Assembly (NCBI GenBank): GCA_963850765.1
Contig: CAWKMN010000009.1
Span: 786,859 to 850,858, forward strand
From: CAWKMN01 sp963850765
Lineage (GTDB): Bacteria > Chloroflexota > Anaerolineae > Aggregatilineales > Aggregatilineaceae
Direction: 5' to 3'
DNA: 64,000 nucleotides
Part shown: positions 47,090 through 55,495 of the stretch, piece after piece
How positions within the stretch are numbered: position 1 is the first letter of the stretch
How the letters are laid out: each line of letters begins with the position of its first letter
Made by a program: the position numbers and the translations under genes
The notes under the pieces: generated by a model
What the model was told of the DNA's origin: nothing
Seen by the model: the letters and a program-made list of their open reading frames with translations, nothing else
Database searches by the model: none

Positions 47090-48145
47090 TTACTGCCCGA
47101 ACAAGCTGCCGCCCAGACCGCCGCTCAACAGGCCGCCTTCACCGCTCAGCAGACCCTCGCCTTCGGTAGCGTCTTGGGGCGCTTCGATAGCCAGCGGGTT
47201 GTTGAACTGTGCGAAGGTGCCTGAAAGCTCATAGGTCATGGTCATCACGGTGGGCTCTTCGCCTTCCGATCCGAACGCAATCTTGGTGCTGTCCATCTTG
47301 AAGACATGGCTTTCTTCAATGCGGTGGATATAGCCATCCTCCGCGCCGATGTACAGCGTGGTCGAGAAGGCGGATCCTTCAAAAGCGGGCAGCAGGATCG
47401 CCGCGAACATCGCGACCTGCGCCGGATCGCCAAGGTCGTCCATGCTGACGCCGATCTCAGCCAGCGGGCCAGCGCTGTCTTCCATCATGGCCGTGATGGC
47501 CTCGGGGGTGGACAGCAGCTTTTCAAGGTTGAAGGTCAGCGTCTGGACGTGCATCGTCTGACCGTCGATCTCGACGTCTTCGCCCGTCGTCACCGAGAAG
47601 ATTGCCGGGTTGGCGTACAGGTCGAGGCCGCTGCCCGTGGTACCCGGCAGACCCAGCATCATCCCGATTCCAAGCAGGGCGTCGGAATCCAGTTCCTCAT
47701 ACGTCCAGGTCTGGCCGTTGTCTTCCGATGTATAACCTTTGTCCCCAACAACGACGAACTGATTGCCACCCAACGGCTGTGTGCCATCGGCCGACACCAC
47801 TTCGCCCCCGGTCAGGTCGGCACGCAGATTCGCACCCAGGCCGGTTTCCGCCGTCGTTACCTGATATTCAAAGGAGCCTTCTGCCGTCATTGAGGTCAGC
47901 TCATCGGGATTGCCGGTATCGACCAGCAGCGCCACCTGCATATCATCGATCCTCACGGTTTCGAGTTTGCCCATCATCTGAAAGGCATCCTGGCGTAGCT
48001 GGCACGTGGCGGCGTCTTCTCCGTCAGCGCACACCGCTTTGCTCACCGCCATCATCGTGGTTCCGGCCGGCAGCGGAAATCCGCAGGCCAGCATCGGCAC
48101 GGCGAGCATAGCAAAAAGCATCAGGCCCAACCCCCATTTTTTCAT
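47090..48145 (-). CDS. LppX-like lipoprotein, third paralogue
   Basis: 351 residues from ATG 48145 (MKKWGLGLMLFAMLAVPMLA), with a lipobox MLAC placing the acylated cysteine at about residue 21, so unlike its two neighbours it should be lipid-anchored. The core repeats the family pattern: ADGEDAATCQLRQDAFQ, EGSFEYQV, TTGEDVEIDGQTMHVQTLTF and FSTTLYIGAEDGYIHRIEES. The C-terminus is glycine-rich (GEGLLSGEGGLLSGGLGGSL), suggesting a flexible or self-associating end. AGGAAAGGAAAA lies upstream of the start. Confidence 0.78.
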   Translation of the reverse strand: MKKWGLGLMLFAMLAVPMLACGFPLPAGTTMMAVSKAVCADGEDAATCQLRQDAFQMMGKLETVRIDDMQVALLVDTGNPDELTSMTAEGSFEYQVTTAETGLGANLRADLTGGEVVSADGTQPLGGNQFVVVGDKGYTSEDNGQTWTYEELDSDALLGIGMMLGLPGTTGSGLDLYANPAIFSVTTGEDVEIDGQTMHVQTLTFNLEKLLSTPEAITAMMEDSAGPLAEIGVSMDDLGDPAQVAMFAAILLPAFEGSAFSTTLYIGAEDGYIHRIEESHVFKMDSTKIAFGSEGEEPTVMTMTYELSGTFAQFNNPLAIEAPQDATEGEGLLSGEGGLLSGGLGGSLFGQ

Positions 48146-48204
48146 GATCACTATTTTCCTTTCCTGGCTGCAAATGGACGCAAATCACCGCCCGAAGACG
48201 TGTG

Positions 48205-48335
48205 GTTATAAGTAATCAGTTTTTGGTTGTTGGTTTTTAGTTTTGAGAAGGTCCGGTGAGGATACGCCGCGAAACGTTGCTCATCACGGATGACTAATCA
48301 CCAAAAACCAATCACCAATCGCTGATTACCTAGAT
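48205..48335. repeat. AATCAG/GATTAC inverted repeat
   Basis: AGTAATCAGTTTTTGGTTGT (about 48210-48229) is mirrored by ACCAATCACCAATCGCTGAT plus TACC (about 48307-48330). This is an AT-rich dispersed repeat between divergent genes. Confidence 0.65.
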
Positions 48336-48392
48336 TATAGCGATTATTGAAGAATGAGCGTGACCAAAGCGTGACCAATTGGGTATTGAGCG

Positions 48393-48398
48393 TATAAT
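48393..48398 (+). promoter_or_regulatory. Putative -10 box
   Basis: A perfect TATAAT lies 36 bases upstream of the ATG at 48434. The best -35 candidate (TGACCA) has a 15-base spacer. AAGGAC near 48420 is the ribosome binding site. Confidence 0.4.
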
Positions 48399-48433
48399 AC
48401 AGGCAATCTCGGCAAACGGACAAGGACAGGCGA

Positions 48434-49285
48434 ATGGGGCCGGAACTGGTGCTGCTGATCGTCGGCGCGTTGGGGATCGGCGGCGCGGGGGCTGGGGCGC
48501 TCTGGCGGAGACGGCGCGGCCAGCGCGATCATGTGATCCGGGTGCGCACGGCCTGGGTGCGCGCCGGGCAGATCGTGCGCTGCGGGCCGATCGGCGCGGT
48601 CTGCCTGGGCACGCGGCCGCAGCGTCTCTACCGGGCGGGCAGGTTCGGCGCGTTGGGCATCACCGGTGAGCATCTGGTCTTCGAGGGACACCACCGCAAT
48701 ACGGAAAGCCTCAGCGTGCCGCTGGCAAATTTGCGCCATATTGGGCTGACCACGGTGCGGATCTGGGCCGGACGGACGGCGATCCACCGGCGCGCGCTGG
48801 CTGTGCATTACACCGCGCCGGATGGCTGGCGCGTGGCGACCTTCGCAGCCGATGAGGCGTCCGAACTGGCGCAGGCGCTCAGCGATGAGAGCCGATTGCC
48901 GGTCTACGACTCCGGCAAAGATCGTGACGATTTTGGTCCGGCGCGCGCCCTGCGTATGACACAGGATGTTTACGGCGAATGGCGCGAGGATCGCGAGGGC
49001 GACCTGTATCTCGCGCCGGATCGGCTGCTGTTCAACTGGCGTGAGACGATCCCGCTGGACGACATCCGGCGGCTGGATGTCTACGCGCAGGGCGGGCGTC
49101 TGCGCGGCCTGAATCCGCGGGCGCAGGATCTTCTGCGCGTCGAATATGGCGAGCCGGGCGACCACGCCGCGATCGCCGGCTACACGGTGCGCCGCGCGGA
49201 TCGCTGGGCGGACGCCATCCGCCAACATGCTGATCGCCGCTGGAGGTCTACGCCGGGCGGAAGCGAAAAAGCGAGTAGCTGTTAG
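48434..49285 (+). CDS. Membrane-anchored protein of unknown function
   Basis: 283 residues. One N-terminal membrane helix (LVLLIVGALGIGGAGAGALW) is followed by a basic stop-transfer (RRRRGQRD). Two soluble parts then show similar beta-rich patterns: GALGITGEHLVFEGHHRN...VPLANLRHIGL and GDLYLAPDRLLFNWRETI...PLDDIRRLDVY. These look like two tandem PH/GRAM-type domains that would face the cytoplasm; this is a fold guess from pattern only. The last 15 residues run into a GTTAGC repeat. No neighbours suggest a pathway. Confidence 0.65.
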   Translation: MGPELVLLIVGALGIGGAGAGALWRRRRGQRDHVIRVRTAWVRAGQIVRCGPIGAVCLGTRPQRLYRAGRFGALGITGEHLVFEGHHRNTESLSVPLANLRHIGLTTVRIWAGRTAIHRRALAVHYTAPDGWRVATFAADEASELAQALSDESRLPVYDSGKDRDDFGPARALRMTQDVYGEWREDREGDLYLAPDRLLFNWRETIPLDDIRRLDVYAQGGRLRGLNPRAQDLLRVEYGEPGDHAAIAGYTVRRADRWADAIRQHADRRWRSTPGGSEKASSC

Positions 49286-49623
49286 CTGTTAGCCGTTAGC
49301 GGTTAGCTAAAAGCAAAAATTGAACCGCCGAGACGCAGAGCACGCAGAGATGTTTGAGGAACCAAGAACCGTAGGGGCGGGTTAACAAACCCGCCCTGGA
49401 CGACCCACCAGGTCGCCTCTACGCGCCAACATCTGTTCCGTTCTTGCATAAAGGCGCAAGCGAGCAGCCCCCTTGCGGGACACTCATCGGGATAGAGGTC
49501 ACCAATGCATCACAACACTATCCCCGTTCCGCCGGCTGCGGCCCGCGGCTCTTGACACGCGCACGGCTTCGCGTCACACTCGGGTGAGCGATGGTTCTAT
49601 ACCCGGAAGAAGATACCAACACC
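49286..49623. repeat. Composite repeat region
   Basis: The gap contains GTTAGC units (about 49276-49305), a GAACCGCCGAGACGCAGAGC fragment of the CACAGAG family (about 49322) and a GTAGGGGCGGGTTAACAAAC...CCTCTAC unit (about 49371-49422). No gene is visible before the GH4 gene. Confidence 0.7.
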
Positions 49624-50883
49624 ATGAATCCTCTCAAGATCGCCGTGATTGGCGGCGGAAGCACCTACACACCTGAACTGATTGATGGTTTTATCCGGTA
49701 TGCCGGCGAACTGCCGGTTGCCTGCATCAGCCTGCAGGACATCAACCCGGAGCGGCTGCGCGTGGTCGGCGGGCTGGCCGGGCGGATGCTGGCTAAAGCC
49801 CAGATCGAGCTTCAGCTCACCACGGATCGCGCCGAGGCGCTGGACGGCGCGGATTTTATCGTGACGCAGCTGCGCGTCGGCGGCATGGCCGCGCGCGCCC
49901 TGGACGAGCATATCCCGCCCCGTCACAACGTCATCGGGCAGGAGACGACCGGGCCCGGCGGGTTCGCCAAAGCCCTGCGCACCATCCCCGTGATGCTCGA
50001 CATTGCGCGGGATATTGAGCGCCTCGCGCCGGACGCCTTCCTGATCAACTTCACCAATCCATCCGGGCTGATCACACAGGCGCTGACCAATCACAGCCGC
50101 GTCAAGGTGATCGGGCTGTGCAACGTGCCGATCGGCATGCGGCGCAACGCCGCCAAGGTGCTGGGCGTCGATCCGCACCGCATCGAACTGGATTACGTCG
50201 GGCTGAATCACTTAAGCTTTGTGCGGCATGTCTGGCTCGATGGGCAGGACGTGATGGATCGGCTGTTCGACAACGCCGAGTTCCGCGCTGAGTATCCGGT
50301 CGATGAATCGCTGGTACGCCGCTGGCGGCTGATCCCCAACTACTACCTGCGCTACTATGCGCATCACGACCGCGTGCTTGAGGAAGAACGGCAGGCGACC
50401 GAATCCCGCGCCGACTATCTGCAAAAGGTCGAGGCGGATCTGCTGGCAATGTACGCCGATCCGAACCTGACCGAAAAACCGGCGCTGCTGGAAGAACGGG
50501 GCGGTGCGTATTATTCCACCGCGGCCGTCGAGCTGATCCGGGCTATCGCGCAGGATCGTCGCGAGGTGCATATCGTCAATGTGCGCAACGGCGACGCCCT
50601 GCCCGATCTGCCACCGGAAAGCGTGGTCGAGATCCCGGCGGTGATCGGGGGCAGCGGCGCGCATACGCTGACGTGCGGCCGGCTGCCCGCCACGATCCGC
50701 GGGCTGGTCTGCGCGGTCAGCGCTTACGAAGAACTGACGGTCGAAGCGGCGGTGACCGGCAGCGAGGATACCGCCCAACTGGCGCTGCTGGCGCACCCGC
50801 TGGTGCCCTCGTGGGATGCGGCTCAGGCGCTCTGGCGCGATCTGAAAGACGCCCACCGGGCTTATCTGCCCCAGTTCCCCTAG
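49624..50883 (+). CDS. GH4 family glycosidase (6-phospho-beta-glucosidase type)
   Basis: 419 residues from ATG 49624. The NAD-binding N-terminus is KIAVIGGGSTYTPELIDGFI, followed by GQETTGPGGFAKALRTIPV, FTNPSGLITQAL, the Mn-binding cysteine in GLCNVPIGM and the histidine in VGLNHLSFV. GH4 enzymes cleave phosphorylated glycosides by an oxidation-elimination mechanism using NAD and Mn2+. The adjacent BadF-type kinase, ten bases downstream, suggests amino sugar or glucoside use. Intact, with the family's usual length. Confidence 0.92.
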   Translation: MNPLKIAVIGGGSTYTPELIDGFIRYAGELPVACISLQDINPERLRVVGGLAGRMLAKAQIELQLTTDRAEALDGADFIVTQLRVGGMAARALDEHIPPRHNVIGQETTGPGGFAKALRTIPVMLDIARDIERLAPDAFLINFTNPSGLITQALTNHSRVKVIGLCNVPIGMRRNAAKVLGVDPHRIELDYVGLNHLSFVRHVWLDGQDVMDRLFDNAEFRAEYPVDESLVRRWRLIPNYYLRYYAHHDRVLEEERQATESRADYLQKVEADLLAMYADPNLTEKPALLEERGGAYYSTAAVELIRAIAQDRREVHIVNVRNGDALPDLPPESVVEIPAVIGGSGAHTLTCGRLPATIRGLVCAVSAYEELTVEAAVTGSEDTAQLALLAHPLVPSWDAAQALWRDLKDAHRAYLPQFP

Positions 50884-50892
50884 GACAACGCG

Positions 50893-51869
50893 ATGACCGG
50901 CTCAGGACTCTTTCTCGGCGTGGATGGCGGCGGCTCCAAAACGCAGGCGGTGGTGGTAAACGCGGCGGGCCAGATCCTCGGCACGGGCACAGCGGACAGG
51001 CCAATTACCAGACCGTCGGCCTCGACACCGCCATCCAGCATATTCGTGAGGCGGCGGAGCAGGCGCTCGGCGGGCAGCGGGCCACACACGCCGCGTTCTG
51101 CCTGTCGGGAGCCGATCTGCCCACGGACTTTATCCGGCTCGAACCGGCCCTGCGCGCGCTGGACCTGTGCGGCGATCTCACCGTCCGCAACGACACCATG
51201 GCGATCCTGCGGGCGGGCAGCAGCCGGCCCTACGGAGTCGCGGTGGTATGCGGCAGCGGCTTCAATGCCGGTGGGATCAGCCGGGATGGGTGCGAGTTTC
51301 GTCTGCCGGCGCTCGGCCCGGTGACAGGGGATGACGGCGGCGGTTACGCGCTGGGACTGGCGGCGCTCGGCCTGGCGTTCCGGGCGTGGGATGGCCGCGG
51401 CGATTCGACCGTGCTGGTCGATCTGGTGCTCAAAGCGCTCGACGCGCCCGATATGCTGACGCTGGCGGACCGGCTGGCGCAGCAGGAAGTCTCGTGGCAG
51501 CAGATCCTCGATCTCGCCCCGCTGATCTTCCGGGCGGCGGTGATGGGCGATACGGTGGCGTGCGGCGTGCTGGACAAACATGGGCACGAGATCGGAATTT
51601 CGATCCTGACGATTCTGCGCCGTCTGGATCTGGCCGCGGTTCCGTGTGACGTGGTGCTCGGCGGTATGGTGTTCTCCGGCGAGGGGCCGCTGCTGCTGGA
51701 TTCGATCCGCGCGGTTGTGCGCCCCGCCGCCCCGCTTGCGGCGATCAAACGGCTGGACGTGAAGCCGGTCATCGGTGCGGCCCTGCTCGCCCTGGATCGC
51801 GCCGGGATCGACGCGACGGCCGCTCTACGTGCTTACCTCCCCGACGATCTGCGCGTGGTCCCGGCGTGA
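50893..51869 (+). CDS. BadF/BadG-type ATPase, N-acetylglucosamine kinase-like (one frameshift)
   Basis: About 325 residues after a one-base shift near 50990. The ASKHA phosphate-1 motif is FLGVDGGGSKTQAVVVNAAG; after the shift come ANYQTVGLDTAIQHI, VRNDTMAILRAGSS, VVCGSGFNAGGI and GPVTGDDGGGYALG, which match the GlcNAc kinase branch. The adenosine motif is VVLGGMVFSGEGPLLL. It would phosphorylate an amino sugar in the cytoplasm. It forms an operon with the GH4 gene just upstream. Confidence 0.87.
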
Positions 51870-51884
51870 TTAACATGTTAGCCT

Positions 51885-51970
51885 CACAATCCATGCCCTG
51901 GAGAGGGGTGGGTCCACCGACCGGCTCCCCCTCTCCGCGCGTGGAGAGGGGGGCGGGGGGTGAGGTAAAG
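51885..51970. repeat. CCCTCTCC-type repeat block
   Basis: Palindromic units between the sugar kinase and the HicB-like gene. They occupy the place where a hicA toxin gene would be expected upstream. Confidence 0.7.
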
Positions 51971-51990
51971 CACGGAAAGGACGATGACCC

Positions 51991-52203
51991 ATGAAATCCC
52001 GTTACGGTGTGGTGATCGAAAAAGCAGAACGAAACTATGCGGCTTATGTCCCCGATCTGCCAGGATGCATAGCCACTGGGGACACGCTCGACAAGACCAA
52101 ACAGGCGATCCGTGAGGCGATCCTGTTCCATCTCGATGGTCTGCGCGCCGAGGGAATGGTAGTCCCCGAACCTAAGACAGTTGTGGAATACGTCGAAGCC
52201 TGA
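51991..52203 (+). CDS. HicB-like antitoxin, orphan
   Basis: 70 residues. It shows the HicB partial RNase H-like fold: RYGVVIEKAERNYAAYVPDL, PGCIATGDTLDKTKQAIREA, then ILFHLDGLRAEG and PEPKTVVEYVEA. HicB normally neutralises the HicA mRNA-cleaving toxin. No HicA-like small double-stranded-RNA-binding protein is seen on either side, so this is an orphan. Such solitary HicB proteins are common and may act as regulators. Confidence 0.85.
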   Translation: MKSRYGVVIEKAERNYAAYVPDLPGCIATGDTLDKTKQAIREAILFHLDGLRAEGMVVPEPKTVVEYVEA

Positions 52204-52278
52204 GTTGTTCAGATTCTCTAACCCGGATTCAGCCATAATACCCTGGTAAATCCGGGGATCCCGCAATACACTTGGGGC

Positions 52279-53601
52279 ATGCTCACTTATCCCATTCACC
52301 TCTCCAACGGCCCTGGGCCGTTATTGGCATTTCTCCCGGAACCCGATCCCGACGGGATCGCGGCGGCGGGTGTGGCCCTGGCGAATACCGACGGCGGCGC
52401 GATCGTCATTGGGCTGGACAGCCGGGGCGTCTATACCGGCCCGGTCGATGGGGCGGCCGTGGCCCGCGCGCGACGGGATGCCGCCGCCCAGTGCAGCCCG
52501 ACGATCGCGCTGGATCACGTCGAACTGGCCGCAACTCCGTCTGGCCCGGTCGTGGCGATCCGGGTGGCGCGCGGATCGCAGGTCCACGCCCTGCCGGATG
52601 GCCGCGTGATGGTGCGCGCCGGCAGCGGCAATCGCGCGCTGAGCGGTGACGAGATCCGCGCGCTGATTGCGACTCGCACCCATGGCGAATTTGAGACGGA
52701 AGCGGTGCCCCGCGCCCGGCCGAGCGATCTCGATCCCGAACGGCTGGCCGATCTGCTCGTCCGCTGCGGGGATAGCTGCGGCGACGATGACTTTTTGCTG
52801 GCGATCGGCGCGGTCACGCCGGAGGCGCGCGTTACGGTGGCGGGCATGCTGCTGCTTGGACGCGATCCGCAGCACTGGCTGCCGCACGGCGGCGCGCGAT
52901 TCGTCCGGCTGATCGACAGCGGGCATGTCGTATTTGAACAGGCTTTACGCGGCCCGCTGGTGAAGCTGGTCGATGACCTGTGGGATCTGATCCGCGCGCA
53001 GATGCGGACCCCCATCGTAGACGGTGCCCTTGATTATCCTGAAGACGTGGTGCGCGAGGCGCTGGTGAATGCCGTCTGTCACCGCGATTATCGCCGCCGC
53101 AGCGACGGCGTGACCGTGCGCATGTTCCCGGACCGGCTGGAGATCAGCAGCCCCGGCGGTCTGCCCGGCTTCCTGACAACTCAATATCTGTTGGGCGGGC
53201 GTTTCAGCCGCAACCCCCGGTTGAACTGGGGATTGTTCCAGTGGGGCTATGTCGAGGAGCCGGGGCAGGGCATTCTGCGCATGATCACCGGCATGGATGG
53301 ACACGGCGCGCAGCCCACCGAGATCCTCGCGGACCGCGACCGCGTCAATGTGCGCCTGTTCCGCGCCGGCGATCCCCGCCCGGATGCGCTGTCCATACCA
53401 GAGAATGGAACGCTCAACGAACGGCAGCACGCGGCGCTGGATTATGTGCGGCAGCACGGCAGCATCACGCTGCACGAGGTCCGCACGCTCTGCCCGTCGG
53501 TGCAGTCGTCGGTGTTGCAGCGCGATCTGCGCGAGTTGGTGACATCGCGCTACCTGCGGAAGATCGGATCGCGCGCCGGGGCGTATTATACGCTGCCGTG
53601 A
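52279..53601 (+). CDS. AlbA-type DNA-binding and HATPase domain protein (RecG-like regulator family)
   Basis: 440 residues. The N-terminal AlbA_2/Schlafen-like part has AAGVALANTDGGAIVIGLDS and HALPDGRVMVRAGSGNRALS. The middle carries a GHKL-type ATPase region with PEDVVREALVNAVCHRDYRR and ISSPGGLPGF. The C-terminus is a winged-helix-like domain (LNERQHAALDYVRQHGSITL). Such proteins are usually annotated as putative transcriptional regulators or RecG-like helicases and occur in mobile or defence contexts. It follows the orphan HicB by 75 bases on the same strand. Confidence 0.82.
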   Translation: MLTYPIHLSNGPGPLLAFLPEPDPDGIAAAGVALANTDGGAIVIGLDSRGVYTGPVDGAAVARARRDAAAQCSPTIALDHVELAATPSGPVVAIRVARGSQVHALPDGRVMVRAGSGNRALSGDEIRALIATRTHGEFETEAVPRARPSDLDPERLADLLVRCGDSCGDDDFLLAIGAVTPEARVTVAGMLLLGRDPQHWLPHGGARFVRLIDSGHVVFEQALRGPLVKLVDDLWDLIRAQMRTPIVDGALDYPEDVVREALVNAVCHRDYRRRSDGVTVRMFPDRLEISSPGGLPGFLTTQYLLGGRFSRNPRLNWGLFQWGYVEEPGQGILRMITGMDGHGAQPTEILADRDRVNVRLFRAGDPRPDALSIPENGTLNERQHAALDYVRQHGSITLHEVRTLCPSVQSSVLQRDLRELVTSRYLRKIGSRAGAYYTLP

Positions 53602-53624
53602 AGATTTGGTCGTGGCCTGCACTG

Positions 53625-53757
53625 GTCTCACCCCCGGCGGGCGTTCCCTTCGGGGCTGTTCGCTTTCCCCCTCTCCAACCGAGTTAGAGCGGGGGACTTG
53701 CACGCTGATCTCCCCCTCTCTGGCTTGGCCGGAGAGGGGCCGGGGGTGAGGCCCTTT
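53625..53757. repeat. CCCTCTCC-type repeat block
   Basis: Two or three palindromic units between convergent genes, with CCCCGGCGGGCGTTCCCTTC-style variant borders. Confidence 0.7.
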
Positions 53758-53836
53758 TGTTCGCCAGATACGGGCTCTCGGCGTTGGCCGTCGCCGGTCT
53801 GATCGTCCGCTGCGGGCGGCAATCCCCGTCCTTCAC

Positions 53837-55178
53837 TCAGGCGGGCAAGCCGTTGTCAAAGCAGTAGAAAAACGTCTGGTGCGGCTGGCGAAACTCGATC
53901 ACATCTTCCAGCACGCTCTCCGGCAATTTTGTCCACCAGGACCCGCGCGATGAAGTCGGCAATCTGCCCCATCTCCGCCTCTTTCATGCCCAGCCGGGTA
54001 ACTTCAATCGTACCGATCCGCAGGCCACTCGGATGGTCCCAGTTTTCAGGCGTATCGGTCGGCAGCAGGTTCTTGTTGGTGATGAGATTCGCCCGCGCCA
54101 GGGTTTGCGCCGCGCCCAGGCCGCCGCCCAGGCCGCGCACATCGGCGATCACCTGATGCGTGGTGGTGTAACCTTTATGTTTGGCGAGAACCGGGATGCC
54201 GCGCCGGTCAAGCGCGGCCCCTAACGCCTGCGAATTGCGGACAATCTGCGCCATAAAATCCTTGCCAAAGGCGATCATTTCGGCGGCGGCGACGGCCAGA
54301 GCCGCCACGCGGTTGACCTGATGGGTCGCAGCCAGCACCGGGAACACGGCGTGAGTCAGAGGCTCGGTCAGCGCCGGATCGTTCCACATCATCATCCCGC
54401 TCTGCGGCCCGCCGAAAGTCTTCCCCGCCGAGCCCGTCAGCACGTCCGCGCCTTCGCCAAGTGGGTCTTGAAACTGTCCCCCGGCGATCAGCCCAGCCTG
54501 ATGCGCGCCGTCGAAAAACACTTTCCCGCCCCATTCCTGGACAATGGCTTTCATCTCCCGCACCGGCTGCGGAAACAGCGTCATGGACAGGCCGAGGGTG
54601 ACGATTTTCGGCTTCACCAGCGGAGCCATCTGGCGAAATAAATCCAGGTCAACGGTCAGTTCGGCGGCGTCAAACGGAATATCCACAATTTTGAGGCCGC
54701 GCTGACCGGCAGGGCCATCGTAACGGTTGCTGGAATGGCCGCCAAACGGCTGGGCGACGGTCATCACCACGTCGCCGGGTTCGGACAGCGCGTAATAGAC
54801 GGCCATATTGCCGAGCATACTGCCCATCAGACGGTGGTCGGCATAGCGGCATTTGAAGACCTGCTTCAACAGTTCGACGCACAGTGCTTCCACTTCGTCA
54901 ATGTATTTCGTTCCGGCGAACCAGCGCTGCACCGAGCCAATGTGCCCTTCGGCGGCGCGCGTGCCGATCTCCGAGGCCAGCAGCGCCCGGACGGTGGGGC
55001 TGGACGGCGCTTCCGGGGCCAACAGGTTAATGCACTGCTGCCCGCGCCAGGTTTCATTACGTTTAACGGCATCCAGCACGGCCTGCCGCATCTGCGCAGG
55101 CGTGGCGCAGGTATCCAGCACGGCGCGCGCCTGGGCCAGAATCGCCGGGTCATGGACTTCAAAATCGTTGGGGATCAT
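53837..55178 (-). CDS. Serine hydroxymethyltransferase-like PLP enzyme (one frameshift)
   Basis: About 447 residues from ATG 55178 (MIPNDFEVHDPAILAQARAV). Family-type features are INLLAPEAPSSPTVRALL, EGHIGSVQRWFAGTKYIDEV, MTVAQPFGGHSSNRYDGPAG and FFDGAHQAGLIAGGQFQDPL. The PLP lysine lies in TGSAGKTFGGPQSGM rather than the usual TTTTHKTLRGPRGG, so this is a divergent member. A shift near 53930 diverts the end; the corrected C-terminus reads VLEDVIEFRQPHQTFFYCFD and stops at 53837. It may act on serine/glycine or on another beta-hydroxy amino acid. A RidA-like fragment nearby fits amino acid metabolism. Confidence 0.8.
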
Positions 55179-55495
55179 TGCAAGGATTCCTTCTGCACTG
55201 AGCAATATTCGCCTCAACCAGATTCGCCTGTCCGTGGGATGACTCAGAGACCATTTGAAAACCTCACCCCCCGTCCTCCTCGCCAAATACGGAGAGGGGA
55301 CTTGCCCGCCGGGGTGAGGTAAATCTTCTCAAACGGCCTCTCAGCCAAGGTGGTTGTCCTCTCTGACCGGACCCGATGTGACCACCATCTGGGTGAATGC
55401 GGGATTCCGGATCAGACCCTCTGGGTTTAGGTATTGCACCTGTCCGTGAGATGACTCAGCCAATGTGGTTTTTTTTCCGTTAAGGATGACGGCTT
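55179..55495. other. Gap with direct repeats, CCCTCTCC unit and RidA fragment
   Basis: A 21-base direct repeat (CCTGTCCGTGGGATGACTCA plus G at 55227-55247, one mismatch at 55439-55459) flanks a CCCTCTCC-type unit (about 55262-55322) and the RidA-like fragment. The arrangement suggests an insertion or duplication in the leader of the SHMT-like gene. Confidence 0.55.
55341..55439 (-). pseudogene. RidA (YjgF) family N-terminal fragment
   Basis: From GTG 55439 the frame reads VQYLNPEGLIRNPAFTQMVV and TSGPVREDNHLG before the stop at 55341. The first 28 residues match the start of RidA-family enamine/imine deaminases (YLNPEGL...NPAFTQ...VSGPVR). The following SGQ-type core and catalytic residues are absent; a dispersed repeat follows instead. 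It is a truncated remnant between the SHMT-like and kinase-TPR genes. Confidence 0.5.
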
